Notes: a model not told the origin generated them from the sequence alone. Counted from the stretch's first letter, positions 30,276 to 41,960 are shown. The stretch: DNA of 64,000 nt from Tsukamurella conjunctivitidis (GCF_007858475.1 NZ_VIGX01000002.1:496001-560000), one strand, 5' to 3'. Translations and numbers: made by a program.

Positions 30276-31880
30276 TCAGTCGGCAGCGGCGACCAGGGGG
30301 TCGAGTGTGAGCGCGGGGTGCTCCTTCTCGATGTACTGCAGCCGCCACTTGTCCGAGAACAGGGCCAGCAGCGCACCGTCGTTGCGTTCGAAGACCTCGA
30401 CGCCGCGCTGCCGGTTGAGCTCGTCGGCGCTGGCGGAATCGGTCCGCCGCGCGACGGAGTAGCCGAGGTGCTCGACCTGCACGTCGACGTTGAACTCCGT
30501 CTTCATGCGGGCGACCACCACCTCGAACTGCATCGGCCCGACGGCGGCCATCACGGGCGAGGCGTCGCCGCGGACGTCGTTGCGCAGCAGCTGCACGACG
30601 CCCTCGGTGCCCAGTTGCTCGATGCCCTTGCGGAACTGCTTGTACTTGCCCGCCGAATCGGCGCGGACCACGGCGAAGTGCTCCGGTGCGAACGACGGGA
30701 TCGGCGGGAACTGCACCTTGGCGCCGTCGTAGAGCGTGTCGCCGGGGGCGAGCGCGTTGGCGTTGACGAGGCCCACCACGTCGCCGGGGTAGGCCGTCTC
30801 GACGGTCTCGCGATCGCGGCCGACCACGGTCATCGCGTACTTCGTGGCGAAGGGTTTACCGGTCTGCGCGTGCTGGACGACCATCCCGCGCTCGAACTCG
30901 CCGGAGACGATCCGCATGAACGCCAGGCGATCCCGGTGCGCGGCGTCCATACCGGCCTGCACCTTGAAGACCACGGCGCTGAACGGATCCGTGACCTCGC
31001 GCAGCGTACCCTCGGTGCTCTCCCGCGAGTGCGGTGCGGGGGCCAGCTCGACCAGCGCCTCCAGGAGCTGTCGCACACCGAAATTGAGGATCGCCGAGGT
31101 GAAGATCACCGGGGAGGTCTGCCCCGCCAGGAACATCTCCTGGTCGTGCCCCTGCCCCATCTCCGTCATCAGCTCGGTCTCCTCGACCGCCTCGGCCCAG
31201 ACGTCGCCCTCGCGGTCGAGTGCCGCATCGGTCGAAAGATGTTCCTCGGGAGCGATCTTCGCGCCGCCGGCCGTGCGCGTGAAGTGCACGTACTCGTCCT
31301 TGCGCACATCGCGCAGGCCGCGGAAGTCGCCCGCGATGCCGACGGGCCAGAACAGGGGAGTGGGCGTGAGGCCGATGCGCTCGGAGATCTCGTCGAGCAG
31401 CTCCAGCGGCGTGCGACCGGGCCGGTCCCACTTGTTGATCACGGTGATGACGGGGATCCCGCGGTGCCGGCACACCTGGAAGAGCTTGAGCGTCTGCGGC
31501 TCCAGTCCCTTCGCGGCGTCGATGAGCATCACGGCCGCATCGACCGCCGTCAGCACGCGGTAGGTGTCCTCGGAGAAGTCGGCGTGCCCGGGGGTGTCGA
31601 CGAGGTTGATCACCGACGGCTCGGCGTCGTCGTCGGCCCCGGACGAGGTGTAGTTGAACTGGAGCGCGGTCGAGCTCACCGAGATGCCGCGCGCCTTCTC
31701 CATCTCCATCCAGTCGGAGACGGTCGACTTGCGTCCGGCCTTGCCGTGGATCGCGCCCGCCTCGTTGATCACCCGGGCGTGCAGCGCCAGGGCCTCCGTC
31801 ATCGTCGACTTGCCCGCGTCGGGGTGGCTGATGATGGCGAAGGTGCGGCGGCGGGAGACCTCGTCGGCAATGGAACTCAC
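30276..31880 (-). CDS. prfC: Peptide chain release factor 3
   Basis: 534 aa from GTG 31880, close to E. coli RF3 (529 aa). Translational GTPase motifs: SHPDAGKST (P-loop), RGISVSSTALQF (switch region), DTPGHADFSEDTYR (G3) and NKWD (G4). The C-terminal half has RF3-specific domains (e.g. QFEVVVARMKTEFNVD). RF3-GTP recycles RF1/RF2 after termination. The longer open frame upstream of the GTG overlaps the acetyltransferase region and is noise. M. tuberculosis lacks prfC as I recall, so this is a point of difference. Confidence 0.95.
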   Translation of the reverse strand: MSSIADEVSRRRTFAIISHPDAGKSTMTEALALHARVINEAGAIHGKAGRKSTVSDWMEMEKARGISVSSTALQFNYTSSGADDDAEPSVINLVDTPGHADFSEDTYRVLTAVDAAVMLIDAAKGLEPQTLKLFQVCRHRGIPVITVINKWDRPGRTPLELLDEISERIGLTPTPLFWPVGIAGDFRGLRDVRKDEYVHFTRTAGGAKIAPEEHLSTDAALDREGDVWAEAVEETELMTEMGQGHDQEMFLAGQTSPVIFTSAILNFGVRQLLEALVELAPAPHSRESTEGTLREVTDPFSAVVFKVQAGMDAAHRDRLAFMRIVSGEFERGMVVQHAQTGKPFATKYAMTVVGRDRETVETAYPGDVVGLVNANALAPGDTLYDGAKVQFPPIPSFAPEHFAVVRADSAGKYKQFRKGIEQLGTEGVVQLLRNDVRGDASPVMAAVGPMQFEVVVARMKTEFNVDVQVEHLGYSVARRTDSASADELNRQRGVEVFERNDGALLALFSDKWRLQYIEKEHPALTLDPLVAAAD

Positions 31881-31923
31881 GAGGAACCAGTGTACCCGTA
31901 TCCGCAGGTAGAGCGTGTCGCGG

Positions 31924-32466
31924 TCAGGCGGGGCGGGAAAGCGCGTAGACCACGTGGTCCGGCGGGTCGACGGGGTTGTCGGGTGGGATGTCGACGTGGC
32001 CCACGAGGGTGAAGCCCGCGCGCTCCAGGGCCCGCCAGGAGCGACGGTTCCCGGCGGCGACGGCGACCACGACGCGCTCCCCACCGAGTGCGGAGAAGAT
32101 CTCGGTGCACATCGCCGCGATCATGGCCGTGCCGAGCCCGCGGCCGGTCGCGGCGGGGGAGCCGATCAGGTAGTCGACGCCCCAGTCGGCGGGACCGAGC
32201 GCGACCAGCGAATCGACCGCGACGGTCTCCGGCTCGTCCGCGTAGTCGATCCACCGCTGCCGCTGGATCAGCCCGAACGGGACCCCGGCACCGTCGAGCC
32301 CGAGCCAGTCCTGGGAGGGCTCGAGGCCGTCGACGGAGGGCCCGAAGTCGCGCTCGACCGCCTCGGGGGAGGTCTCGTGGTGCCACCACCGCCGGTTGTG
32401 CGGCTCGGCGAGCCACGACGCGAGGAGTGGAAAGTCCGCGCGCGTGACCCGCCGGAAGGTGATCAC
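31924..32466 (-). CDS. GNAT-family N-acetyltransferase
   Basis: 180 aa. The acetyl-CoA-binding motif is [14 protein letters not shown] (about residues 106-119), preceded by [10 protein letters not shown] and followed by [13 protein letters not shown], the pattern of the AAC(6')/IucB-like branch. The acceptor is not identifiable; resistance-type and siderophore-type relatives share this fold. ATG 32466 overlaps the pth stop (ATGA), so it is translationally coupled to peptidyl-tRNA hydrolase. Confidence 0.85.
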   Translation of the reverse strand: MITFRRVTRADFPLLASWLAEPHNRRWWHHETSPEAVERDFGPSVDGLEPSQDWLGLDGAGVPFGLIQRQRWIDYADEPETVAVDSLVALGPADWGVDYLIGSPAATGRGLGTAMIAAMCTEIFSALGGERVVVAVAAGNRRSWRALERAGFTLVGHVDIPPDNPVDPPDHVVYALSRPA

Positions 32467-33041
32467 CAGGCGTGCACCGTGTTCTGCGCGGACTCGAGGC
32501 CGTCGCGGATCAGCAGTTCGACGGCATCGGCGGCGTTGGTCACGAGGAGGGGCACCTCGGGCTTCTCCGCCTTGGCGAAGGGCTTGAGCACGTAGTCGGC
32601 GGGGTCCTGGCGGCCCGGGGGGCGCCCGATCCCGGCCCGCACGCGCAGGTAGTCCTTCGTGCCCAGGTGCTGAGTCAGCGAGCGCAGCCCGTTGTGGCCG
32701 CCCTCGCCGCCGCCGCGCTTGAGCCGGACCAGGCCGAAGTCGATGTCCAGCTCGTCGTGCACGGCGATGACGTCGGTGGGCTCGACCGAGTAGAACCGGG
32801 CGAGCGCAGCGGTCGGCTGGCCGGACAGGTTCATGAAGGACTGCGGCTTCGCCAGGTACACCTGGCGGCCGACGAGCCGCGCGCCCGCGACCTCCGCGCC
32901 CGACTTCTTGTGTCGGGAGTAGGAGGTGCGGGCGCGCGATGCGAGCTCGTCGACCACGTCGAAGCCGATGTTGTGCCGGGTACCGGCGTACTTCTCGCCG
33001 GGGTTACCCAGCCCCACGACGATGAGTGGCCGGTCGGTCAT
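32463..33041 (-). CDS. pth: Peptidyl-tRNA hydrolase
   Basis: 192 aa. Family motifs: [20 protein letters not shown] with the catalytic His in TRHN (His23), [20 protein letters not shown], and [11 protein letters not shown]. It frees tRNA from peptidyl-tRNA dropped by ribosomes and is essential. It starts 4 bp after rplY and overlaps the acetyltransferase gene, forming rplY-pth-GNAT on the minus strand. rplY-pth adjacency is conserved across Mycobacteriales. Confidence 0.96.
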   Translation of the reverse strand: MTDRPLIVVGLGNPGEKYAGTRHNIGFDVVDELASRARTSYSRHKKSGAEVAGARLVGRQVYLAKPQSFMNLSGQPTAALARFYSVEPTDVIAVHDELDIDFGLVRLKRGGGEGGHNGLRSLTQHLGTKDYLRVRAGIGRPPGRQDPADYVLKPFAKAEKPEVPLLVTNAADAVELLIRDGLESAQNTVHAW

Positions 33042-33045
33042 CGAG

Positions 33046-33651
33046 TTACTCGGCAGCCTCGGCGGCGGCGTCGCCCTCGGCCTCGTCCTCGGACGGGGTG
33101 TCGGCGGCGGCGATCTCGGTGATGTTGATGATCAGCGCCTCGGCGTCGGTGAGCACGGTGACACCGGCGGGAACCTTCAGGTCACCGGCGGTGACCTGGG
33201 TGCCGACCTCGAAGTTGTGCACGTTCACCACGATGTTCTCGGGGATGTTCAGCGCGTCGGCCTCGATCTCGACCTCGTTGAGATCCTGCGCGACCTGGGT
33301 GCCGCCGGCGGGCTCGCCCTCGACCAGGACGGGCACGGAGACGGTGACCTTCTCGCCCTTCTTGATGACGAGGAGGTCGGTGTGCTCGATGTAGTTGCGC
33401 AGCGGGTGCACGACGACCTGCTTGGTCAGCGCGAGCTGCTCCTTGCCGTCGATGTCCAGGCTCAGCACGGCGTTGGTGCCGTCCTTACGGAGGATGGTGG
33501 CGAAGTCGCGGGCGACGACGGTGAAGTGCTGCGGGTCGGTGCCGTGGCCGTAGAGGACCACGGGGACGAGGCCGTCGCGGCGGGCGCGGCGGGCGGCGCC
33601 CTTGCCGAACTCGGTGCGGACGGTGGCGACGAGCTTGTTGGTGTCGGACAT
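33046..33651 (-). CDS. rplY: 50S ribosomal protein L25/general stress protein Ctc
   Basis: 201 aa from ATG 33651 with AGGAG upstream. The N-terminal 5S-rRNA-binding L25 domain (about 5-92, with [15 protein letters not shown]) is joined to a TL5/CTC C-terminal domain and ends in an acidic Glu/Asp/Ala tail ([15 protein letters not shown]). That is the long two-domain form typical of actinobacteria. It binds the 5S rRNA loop E region in the central protuberance of the 50S subunit. First gene of rplY-pth-GNAT. Confidence 0.95.
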   Translation of the reverse strand: MSDTNKLVATVRTEFGKGAARRARRDGLVPVVLYGHGTDPQHFTVVARDFATILRKDGTNAVLSLDIDGKEQLALTKQVVVHPLRNYIEHTDLLVIKKGEKVTVSVPVLVEGEPAGGTQVAQDLNEVEIEADALNIPENIVVNVHNFEVGTQVTAGDLKVPAGVTVLTDAEALIINITEIAAADTPSEDEAEGDAAAEAAE

Positions 33652-33663
33652 GATGCTCCTGAA

Positions 33664-33704
33664 GTGCGGTGGATCGGCCTCGACGTCGTCGAGGCGGTCC
33701 GCAC
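33664..33704 (-). promoter_or_regulatory. Leader hairpin of rplY
   Basis: GCCTCGAC and GTCGAGGC (33677-33695) form a tight hairpin, closed further out by GTGCGG/CCGCAC (33664 and 33699). The structure starts 13 nt upstream of the rplY ATG on the transcribed strand. Ribosomal protein L25 represses its own mRNA leader in E. coli, so a similar control is possible here, but no loop-E mimic was demonstrated. Confidence 0.4.
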
Positions 33705-33869
33705 TGCGCCACGCGGATCCGCGGGAGGAAGTGCCGTTCGCGTCGATCACGGCGGCCTGGGCCGCCCTCGCCGAGAAGGTCGTCGCACAGTCTACCGAAC
33801 CCCCCGCTCAGGAGCGAAATCGAAGCTTCGCCATTACGTCATGTCCAGTTCGTGCGGCGTCCACGCCAC

Positions 33870-34334
33870 ATGGGCACCATCGATCACGTGAACAACGCCC
33901 CGCTGTGGTCTCCGCAGGACGTCGCGGAGCGCTTCGTCGATGCCCTCGGCAGTGGCGACTACGACATCGCCGAGCGGCTGCTGGCGAAGAACGTCGTGTA
34001 CCGGCGCACCGGCGGCCGACCCCTGCGCGGGCGTGCGGCGATCGCCCGCCACTTCCGCTGGCATGCGCGGACGCGGGTCGCGATGCAGGCGGTGCTGTTG
34101 ACGTCGGAGCAGTCCGGCTGCGCGGCCGCGGTGACCGAACGGGTGACCGCCCTCGTCTGCGGGCCGCTGCGCCTCCAGTTCCAGGTCCGAGGCACCTTCG
34201 AGGTGGCCGGCGGACGCATCGTCGCCTGGCGCGACGAGGCCGACGTCCGGGCGGTCGTGCGAGCGGCCGCCCGCGCGATCGCGGGCGCGGTCTACGCCCC
34301 GGCCCGGCCCACCCTTCCGCGCGCGGTGATCTGA
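33870..34334 (+). CDS. SnoaL-like/limonene-epoxide-hydrolase-type protein
   Basis: 154 aa from ATG 33870. It has the NTF2/SnoaL cone-fold pattern: SPQDVAERFVDALGSGDYDI (first helices), LLAKNVVYRRTGGRPLRGRA, AIARHFRWHAR, and a C-terminal strand set FQVRGTFEVAGGRIVAWRDE. The latter resembles the limonene-1,2-epoxide hydrolase family (R..D dyad in the barrel). No SD is evident, so GTG 33888 is an alternative start. It could hydrolyse a small hydrophobic substrate; the true substrate is unknown. It precedes an F420-type oxidoreductase by 37 bp. Confidence 0.65.
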   Translation: MGTIDHVNNAPLWSPQDVAERFVDALGSGDYDIAERLLAKNVVYRRTGGRPLRGRAAIARHFRWHARTRVAMQAVLLTSEQSGCAAAVTERVTALVCGPLRLQFQVRGTFEVAGGRIVAWRDEADVRAVVRAAARAIAGAVYAPARPTLPRAVI

Positions 34335-34371
34335 GGGGAAGGATCGCGCCCCGGCCGGTGTTGCACCGGCC

Positions 34372-35190
34372 ATGACGACTCTGGGCAGGTTGGGTATCTG
34401 GCGCGGCGCGACACAGGTCGACGGTGCCTTCGCGGCGCGGGCCGAGGAACTGGGCTACGGCACGGTGTGGCTGGGCGGTTCGCCCGGTGGCGACCTCGCG
34501 GTGGTGGACCCGCTGCTCGACGCGACCGAGAACCTCGTGGTCGCGACCGGCATCCTCAACATCTGGCAGGACGACGCGCGGTCGGCGGCCGCGGCCTTCC
34601 ACCGCATCGAGACGAAGTATCCCGGCCGCTTCGTGCTCGGGATCGGTGCCGGCCACCGTGAGGCCACCGCCGACTACCGCACCCCGTACCAGGCGCTCGT
34701 CGACTACCTGGACGTGCTCGCCGCCGAGGGCGTGCCGAAGGCGCAGACGGTGCTCGCCGCGCTCGGTCCCAAGGTGCTGCGCCTCGCCGCCGATCGCACG
34801 GCCGGCGCGCACCCGTACCTGACCTCGCCCGAGCACACGCGCAGCGCCCGCGAGATCCTCGGCGACGGCGTGCTGCTCGCACCCGAGCAGAAGGTCGTCC
34901 TCGACGAGGACGAGGCGCGCGGGCGGGAGGTGGGCCGCAAGACCGTCGACTTCTACCTCCGGCTGCGGAACTACGTCGCCAACCTGCGGCGACTCGGCTT
35001 CGACGATGCCGACCTCGAGCGCCCCGGTAGCGATCGCCTCGTGGACGTCCTGGCCGTGCACGGTGACGGCGACGCGATCGCCGCGGGCGTGCGCGCCCAC
35101 CTCGACGCGGGCGCCGATCACGTCGCCGTGCAGGCGCTCGGTGACGACCCCTGGCCCGCGCTCGAAGCGGTCTCCCAGCGCCTGCGCTGA
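34372..35190 (+). CDS. LLM-class F420-dependent oxidoreductase
   Basis: 272 aa, a TIM-barrel of the luciferase-like monooxygenase superfamily. Motifs: GYGTVWLGGSPGGDLAVVDP, ATENLVVATGILNIWQDDAR, YPGRFVLGIGAGH (FMN/F420 phosphate region), and a C-terminal DHVAVQALGDDP. It is shorter than typical 300-aa members but matches the TIGR03620-like group of actinobacterial F420 enzymes, as far as I recall. Substrate unknown. Likely co-transcribed with the following dienelactone hydrolase-like gene. Confidence 0.83.
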   Translation: MTTLGRLGIWRGATQVDGAFAARAEELGYGTVWLGGSPGGDLAVVDPLLDATENLVVATGILNIWQDDARSAAAAFHRIETKYPGRFVLGIGAGHREATADYRTPYQALVDYLDVLAAEGVPKAQTVLAALGPKVLRLAADRTAGAHPYLTSPEHTRSAREILGDGVLLAPEQKVVLDEDEARGREVGRKTVDFYLRLRNYVANLRRLGFDDADLERPGSDRLVDVLAVHGDGDAIAAGVRAHLDAGADHVAVQALGDDPWPALEAVSQRLR

Positions 35191-35210
35191 GGGTGGGGCA
35201 CGATGGGCTC

Positions 35211-36044
35211 GTGGACCTCACAGCCGTAGCAGCCGCCAACCTCGCCGACTTCTCCCAGGAGTCCTTCACCGACGCCGGCGTCACGCACGACGTCTACCGC
35301 AAGGGCTCCGGCCCCGCGGTCATCGTGATCGCCGAGATCCCGGGCATCACCCCGAAGGTGCTCGACTTCGCGCGGAAGGTCGTCGACGCGGGCTTCACCG
35401 CGGTGCTGCCGCACCTGTTCGGCACCCCGGGCCTCGACGCCGCCAATCCCAAGGCGATCGGCTACGCCGGGACCGCGAAGAACATGGCGAAGCTCGCGGG
35501 CTCGCTGTGCGTGAGCCGCGAGTTCACCATCCTCGCCACGGGCAAGTCCTCACCGGTGGTCGTCTGGCTGCGAGCGCTCGCCCGGCAGGAGCACGAGCGG
35601 TGCGGCGGCAGGGGCGTCGGCGCGGTGGGCATGTGCTTCACCGGCGGATTCGCGCTCGGCATGGCCGTCGACGACGTGATGCTCGCGCCCGTGCTCAGTC
35701 AGCCCTCGCTGCCCTTCCGCCCGATCCCCGGCACCGGCCGCACCATCGACATCTCCCCGCAGGACCTCGACACCGTCAAGGTCCGCTGCGCCAAGCAGGG
35801 CCTCAAGGTCATGGGCCTGCGCTTCAAGCGCGACTTCATGGTTCCCGGCGAGCGCTTCGACTTCCTCCGCGAGCAGCTCGGCGACGGCTTCGTCGCCGTC
35901 GAGATCGACGACGCCGCTGCCAACCCCGACGCGCTGACTCCACCCCATTCCGTGCTCACCGAACACCTCATCGATGAGCCGGGACAGCCCACCCGCCGGG
36001 CACTCGACGACGTGATCCAGCTCTTCCGCGACACCCTGGTCTAG
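35211..36044 (+). CDS. Dienelactone hydrolase-family protein
   Basis: 277 aa from GTG 35211 (alternative GTG 35193); GGTGGGG lies 12 nt upstream of the chosen start. Alpha/beta-hydrolase of the DLH type: the nucleophile region is GAVGMCFTGGFALGMAVD, with Cys in G-x-C-x-G as in dienelactone hydrolases. IAEIPGITPKVLDFARKVVDAGF is also family-typical, and a His follows in the C-terminal region (TPPHSV or TEHLID). Probable role in hydrolysis of a lactone or ester. It starts 20 bp after the F420 enzyme, so the two likely form an operon. Confidence 0.82.
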   Translation: MDLTAVAAANLADFSQESFTDAGVTHDVYRKGSGPAVIVIAEIPGITPKVLDFARKVVDAGFTAVLPHLFGTPGLDAANPKAIGYAGTAKNMAKLAGSLCVSREFTILATGKSSPVVVWLRALARQEHERCGGRGVGAVGMCFTGGFALGMAVDDVMLAPVLSQPSLPFRPIPGTGRTIDISPQDLDTVKVRCAKQGLKVMGLRFKRDFMVPGERFDFLREQLGDGFVAVEIDDAAANPDALTPPHSVLTEHLIDEPGQPTRRALDDVIQLFRDTLV

Positions 36045-36165
36045 GAGGCGCTCCGCCCGCCATCCGGGGGTTTGAGGCCCACGCGCAGGGTCCGTGCTGT
36101 TCAGGCGACCTTCCCATAACGGTCAAGAACAGTTTTACGTGTCATTACCAAGCATTTACTCTTGC

Positions 36166-36182
36166 TACCCTCGGCGGCATTA
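36166..36182 (+). promoter_or_regulatory. Promoter -10 giving a nearly leaderless diguanylate cyclase mRNA
   Basis: TACCCT at 36166-36171 is a plausible -10 in an AT-richer stretch. Transcription would begin around 36178, within a few bases of ATG 36182, and no SD is present. Leaderless mRNAs are common in Mycobacteriales. The same CTACCCTCGG sequence precedes the integrase ATG at 48982. Confidence 0.4.
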
Positions 36183-37384
36183 TGGAGATCCCTGGGGACC
36201 ATCCCGGCCGCACCGGCGACGAGCTCGGCCTGGCGTTCAACCGGTTGCGGCGGCACGCCGTCGTCAGCGACTTCGTCTGGCGGTACTCGGTGGCGGGGTT
36301 CACGGTGTGCGTCGGGCTCTTCGGGGTCGCCATGATCTTCACCCCCGAAGGAGCCGGTGAATCGACGGCCCGGGCGGTGGCTCTCGGCGCCCTGTTCCTC
36401 TCCGGCGTCCCGGCGGCCTTCGCCGTGAGCCGCCTGCCGATGACGTCGCTGTGGTGGAATCCGTGCCCGCGCCGGAAGCTGATCAGCACGCTGTTCGTGC
36501 TGTACGCGGACATCGTCGTCACCAGCATCCTGGCGTTGTACAACAGCCCGGCGGCGGGGCTGGCGGGAACCGTCCTGTTCGCCACCGTCGGCGCCTACGC
36601 GGCGCACTTCCTGACCACGCGCACACTCGCAATGCACCTCGTTGTGTCGAGCGTCGTCATCGTCTTCCTGGGCGTCCGGGTCGTCCAGGTGTACGGCGCG
36701 ACGCCGCTCGCCGTGAGCGCGCAGGTCGCCGTCAGCATCCTCGGCATCGGTGGTGTCGTGGTCCTCAACTACCTCTACACCTGGCAGATCAAGCAACTGA
36801 TCCGGGCCAGCCTCACGGCGTCGTCCACGGACGCGATGACCGGCCTGCTCAACCGGACCGGGTTCCGCGATGCGGTCGACGAGATGTTGCGGTCCAGCAC
36901 GGGGCGCATCGCGGTCTGCATCATCGACGTCGACCGCTTCAAACTCATCAACGACGTGTACGGGCATCTGGCCGGCGACGCCGCTCTGCGCGCGGTGGCG
37001 ACAGCGCTGCGGCGATCCGGCGCGCCGGATGCGCTCGTCGCCCGGATCGGCGGCGACGAGTTCGCGATCGTATCCGGGCTGCCCGGCCGCGAGCTCGAGC
37101 GGAGCCTCGCCCAGGTGCAGGCGAGACTGCCCACGCTGGCGAACGGGGAGCGGGTGTCGATCAGCGCGGGCATCGCCGCGGCGGACCTCGCGGGCGCCGG
37201 CCCCCTGCAGACCTTCGACCAGCGCGGCAGGTTCTTCTCCGCGCTCGCCGCGCGGGCGGATGAGGCGCTGCGGGGCAGCAAGGAGTCCGGGGGAGAGCGG
37301 GTCACCGTCCACCGGCCGGGCCCGGCGCCGGATCCTCCGTCGGGCCGACCGCCGGGCGGTGCCGCGGGCGCCGCACAGGGCTAG
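36182..37384 (+). CDS. Membrane-bound diguanylate cyclase (GGDEF)
   Basis: 400 aa. Six membrane helices (about 36-54, 65-84, 101-119, 128-146, 152-170, 180-200) form a sensory domain with no recognised name. The GGDEF domain follows (about 212-375): DAMTGLLNRTGF, IDVDRFKLINDVYGHLAGD, and the intact active-site loop RIGGDEFAIV (GGDEF at 290-294). The RxxD product-inhibition site expected before GGDEF is absent (PDAL instead). It should make c-di-GMP from two GTP. No EAL domain is attached. The 3' end overlaps a convergent small gene by 4 bp. Confidence 0.9.
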   Translation: MEIPGDHPGRTGDELGLAFNRLRRHAVVSDFVWRYSVAGFTVCVGLFGVAMIFTPEGAGESTARAVALGALFLSGVPAAFAVSRLPMTSLWWNPCPRRKLISTLFVLYADIVVTSILALYNSPAAGLAGTVLFATVGAYAAHFLTTRTLAMHLVVSSVVIVFLGVRVVQVYGATPLAVSAQVAVSILGIGGVVVLNYLYTWQIKQLIRASLTASSTDAMTGLLNRTGFRDAVDEMLRSSTGRIAVCIIDVDRFKLINDVYGHLAGDAALRAVATALRRSGAPDALVARIGGDEFAIVSGLPGRELERSLAQVQARLPTLANGERVSISAGIAAADLAGAGPLQTFDQRGRFFSALAARADEALRGSKESGGERVTVHRPGPAPDPPSGRPPGGAAGAAQG

Positions 37385-37538
37385 GAGAGCCCCTCCTCCT
37401 CGGCGAGGACGCCCTCGTCGTCCCCGTCGAGGTCGGCGCCCACGGCTTCCCGGGCGTCGAGCTCCGCCCGCTGTGCCTCCGCCGCCGCCTCGGCCGGCGT
37501 CTCCGCCAGCTGCGAGAGATCGGGATCGTTCGGCGTAC

Positions 37539-37542
<4 letters not shown>
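37381..37542 (-). CDS. 53-residue acidic protein coupled to the Clp gene
   Basis: MSTPNDPDLSQLAETPAEAA to EEEGLS, 53 aa, with about 16 acidic residues and only two basic. Its ATG overlaps the stop of the Clp-type ATPase gene (ATGA), a strong sign of translational coupling. The start, size and composition argue for a real small protein, perhaps an adaptor or regulator of the ATPase or of the encapsulin system. No homologue is known to me. The 3' end overlaps the convergent GGDEF gene by 4 bp. Confidence 0.65.
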
Positions 37543-40082
<2,540 letters not shown>

Positions 40083-40136
40083 GGGAATGCCTTTCTTCGG
40101 TGATCGGAGGGGAGGTCGAGCGCGGGTCCTCCGCGG

Positions 40137-40931
40137 TCAGGTCAGGGGAACCGAGGCCTCCGCGGTGTAGGAGAGGAAGGTGAAGGTCTCCTGCAGGTAC
40201 AGCTGCACGGTGTCGGCGTCGTGACTGAGGTAGCCGATCTCGACGTCGGTGCCCAGGCGCAGCTCGTAGTCCCCGCCGCGGGTGGTCAGGACGAAGCCGC
40301 CGTCGATCGCGGGCGCCCAGATGATCTCACCGTCCACCAGCCGCTTGAGCTGTTCCCGGATCGGGTAGCCGTGGTCGGTGGTCTCGCTGATCGAGGTGTA
40401 GACGTCGGCGGAGAGCAGCACGGAGTACGGCCCGTCGACGCCCGCGAGGCGCAGGTCCTCGAGCGCACTCGCGACGGCGTCCGGCACGTCGACCGGGTCG
40501 CTCGGCAGGGCGATCGCCTTGTTCGACGAGGAGGCCCGCAGGCCCTCGATCGACGCGGCGGCGTAGCCCTCGAAGACGGCGCGGTCCTCGGCGTAGGCGA
40601 GCTGCTTCGCCGCGTCCTTCACCGGATCCCAGTCCGCGTCCTGCGCGCCGCGCTCGACCGAGTCGATCGCGTCCCGCGAGACGGTGAAGGGCACGCGCAG
40701 GCGCACGAGCGGGCGGCTCTCGCGCAGGCGGGCCTGGACGCCCGCGGCGGGGCCGTCGACGGGGAGGAGGCGACCGGTGCCGACCGCGGCGGCCTCGGGT
40801 CCGTCGGGGCCGGTGACGTCGACGACGCGGCGGCCGGCGATGTTCCGCTTGAAGGTGCGGGATGCCTCGGTCTCGATCTCCTCCCAGGCCTCGGGGGTGA
40901 CCGGCGCGAGGTGACGGTGCAGGTTGTTCAT
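40137..40931 (-). CDS. Encapsulin nanocompartment shell protein (family 1)
   Basis: 264 aa, the size of T=1 encapsulins. Family features: MNNLHRHLAPVTPEAWEEIE, the HK97-type fold motifs TFKRNIAGRRVVDVTGPDG, VPFTVSRDAIDSVERGAQDADW, EDRAVFEGY, and the C-terminal QLYLQETFTFLSYTAEA. Sixty copies would self-assemble into a protein shell about 24 nm across that encloses cargo. The cargo gene is 3 bp upstream (DyP peroxidase with a C-terminal targeting peptide), so this is the standard two-gene DyP-encapsulin pair. Confidence 0.95.
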   Translation of the reverse strand: MNNLHRHLAPVTPEAWEEIETEASRTFKRNIAGRRVVDVTGPDGPEAAAVGTGRLLPVDGPAAGVQARLRESRPLVRLRVPFTVSRDAIDSVERGAQDADWDPVKDAAKQLAYAEDRAVFEGYAAASIEGLRASSSNKAIALPSDPVDVPDAVASALEDLRLAGVDGPYSVLLSADVYTSISETTDHGYPIREQLKRLVDGEIIWAPAIDGGFVLTTRGGDYELRLGTDVEIGYLSHDADTVQLYLQETFTFLSYTAEASVPLT

Positions 40932-40934
40932 GAC

Positions 40935-41960
40935 TTACCTTTCCTTGAGGCCGCCGATGCCGAGCGAGCCGTCGGCGGGGGCGGGCGTGGTCGATCCGGT
41001 CGGGTCCGCCGCGGCGGCGGGGGTCGGGAGATCGGGCGGTGCGTCGAGCCAGTCGCCCGACGGGGTGAAGAACAGGCAGCCCGTGTGTGCCGTCGAGAAG
41101 TCGAGGATCCGATCGGTGTTACCGGCCGGATCGCCGAGGAACATGTTGCGCAGCATCTGTTCGGTGACGCCGGGGTCGCGGGAGTAGCCGATGAAGTACG
41201 TGCCGAACTCGCTCGTGCCGAGCTCGCCGAAGGGCATGTTCTGCCGCACGATCTGCAGCTGCTCTCCGTTCTCGTCCTCGATCACGTTGAGCGCGATGTG
41301 CGAGTCCGCGGGCTTCACGTCGTCGTCCATCTCGATGTCCTCGAGCTTGCTGCGACCGATCACGCGCTCCTGCTCGTCCACGGAGAGCGCCCGCCACGCC
41401 GACATGTCGTGCAGGTACTTCTGCACGTGCACGTAACTGCCGCCCGCGAAAGCGGGATCCTCTTGTCCCACTTGGGTCGCGGTCACGGCCGCGTCGCCCT
41501 CGGGGTTCTCCGTGCCGTCGACGAAGCCCAGCAGGTCGCGGTTGTCGAAGAACCGGAAGCCGTGCACCTCGTCGACCACCGTGACCGCGTCGCCGAGCGC
41601 GTCGAGGATCCGCCAGGACAGCTCGAAGCACATGTCGAGGGTGCTGGCCTTGACGTGGAACAGGACGTCGCCCGGGGTCGACGGTGCGCTGTGCCGCGGA
41701 CCCTCGAGCGGGATGAACGGATGCAGGTCCTTGGGCCTGGGGCCGGAGAACAGGCGGTCCCAGGCGTCGGAGCCGAACGAGGTGGTGAGCGACAGATGCT
41801 TCTCGGGGTACCGGAAGCCGACCGAGCGGGTGAGTCCGGAGAGATTGTCGAGCGCGTCGTGGACGCGGTCCTCCCGCCCCCGCTCGATCGTCGCCACGAT
41901 GAACATCGCGGCGTGGGTCAACGGCGAGATCACAACTTGATTCGGGACCACGATTTTCAC
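40935..41960 (-). CDS. DyP-type peroxidase, encapsulin cargo
   Basis: 341 aa heme peroxidase. Catalytic residues by family match: distal Asp148 in GFVDGTENP; proximal heme-ligand His221 in ADSHIALN; Arg239 and Asn241 in IVRQNMPFG. A Pro/Ala/Thr linker (311-329) leads to the C-terminal peptide DGSLGIGGLKER, which fits the consensus cargo-loading peptide (G-S-L-x-I-G-x-L) that docks inside the shell. It uses H2O2 to oxidise dyes and lignin-like or iron substrates, and in encapsulins it is linked to oxidative and acid stress. It starts the operon and overlaps nothing upstream. Confidence 0.95.
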   Translation of the reverse strand: MKIVVPNQVVISPLTHAAMFIVATIERGREDRVHDALDNLSGLTRSVGFRYPEKHLSLTTSFGSDAWDRLFSGPRPKDLHPFIPLEGPRHSAPSTPGDVLFHVKASTLDMCFELSWRILDALGDAVTVVDEVHGFRFFDNRDLLGFVDGTENPEGDAAVTATQVGQEDPAFAGGSYVHVQKYLHDMSAWRALSVDEQERVIGRSKLEDIEMDDDVKPADSHIALNVIEDENGEQLQIVRQNMPFGELGTSEFGTYFIGYSRDPGVTEQMLRNMFLGDPAGNTDRILDFSTAHTGCLFFTPSGDWLDAPPDLPTPAAAADPTGSTTPAPADGSLGIGGLKER

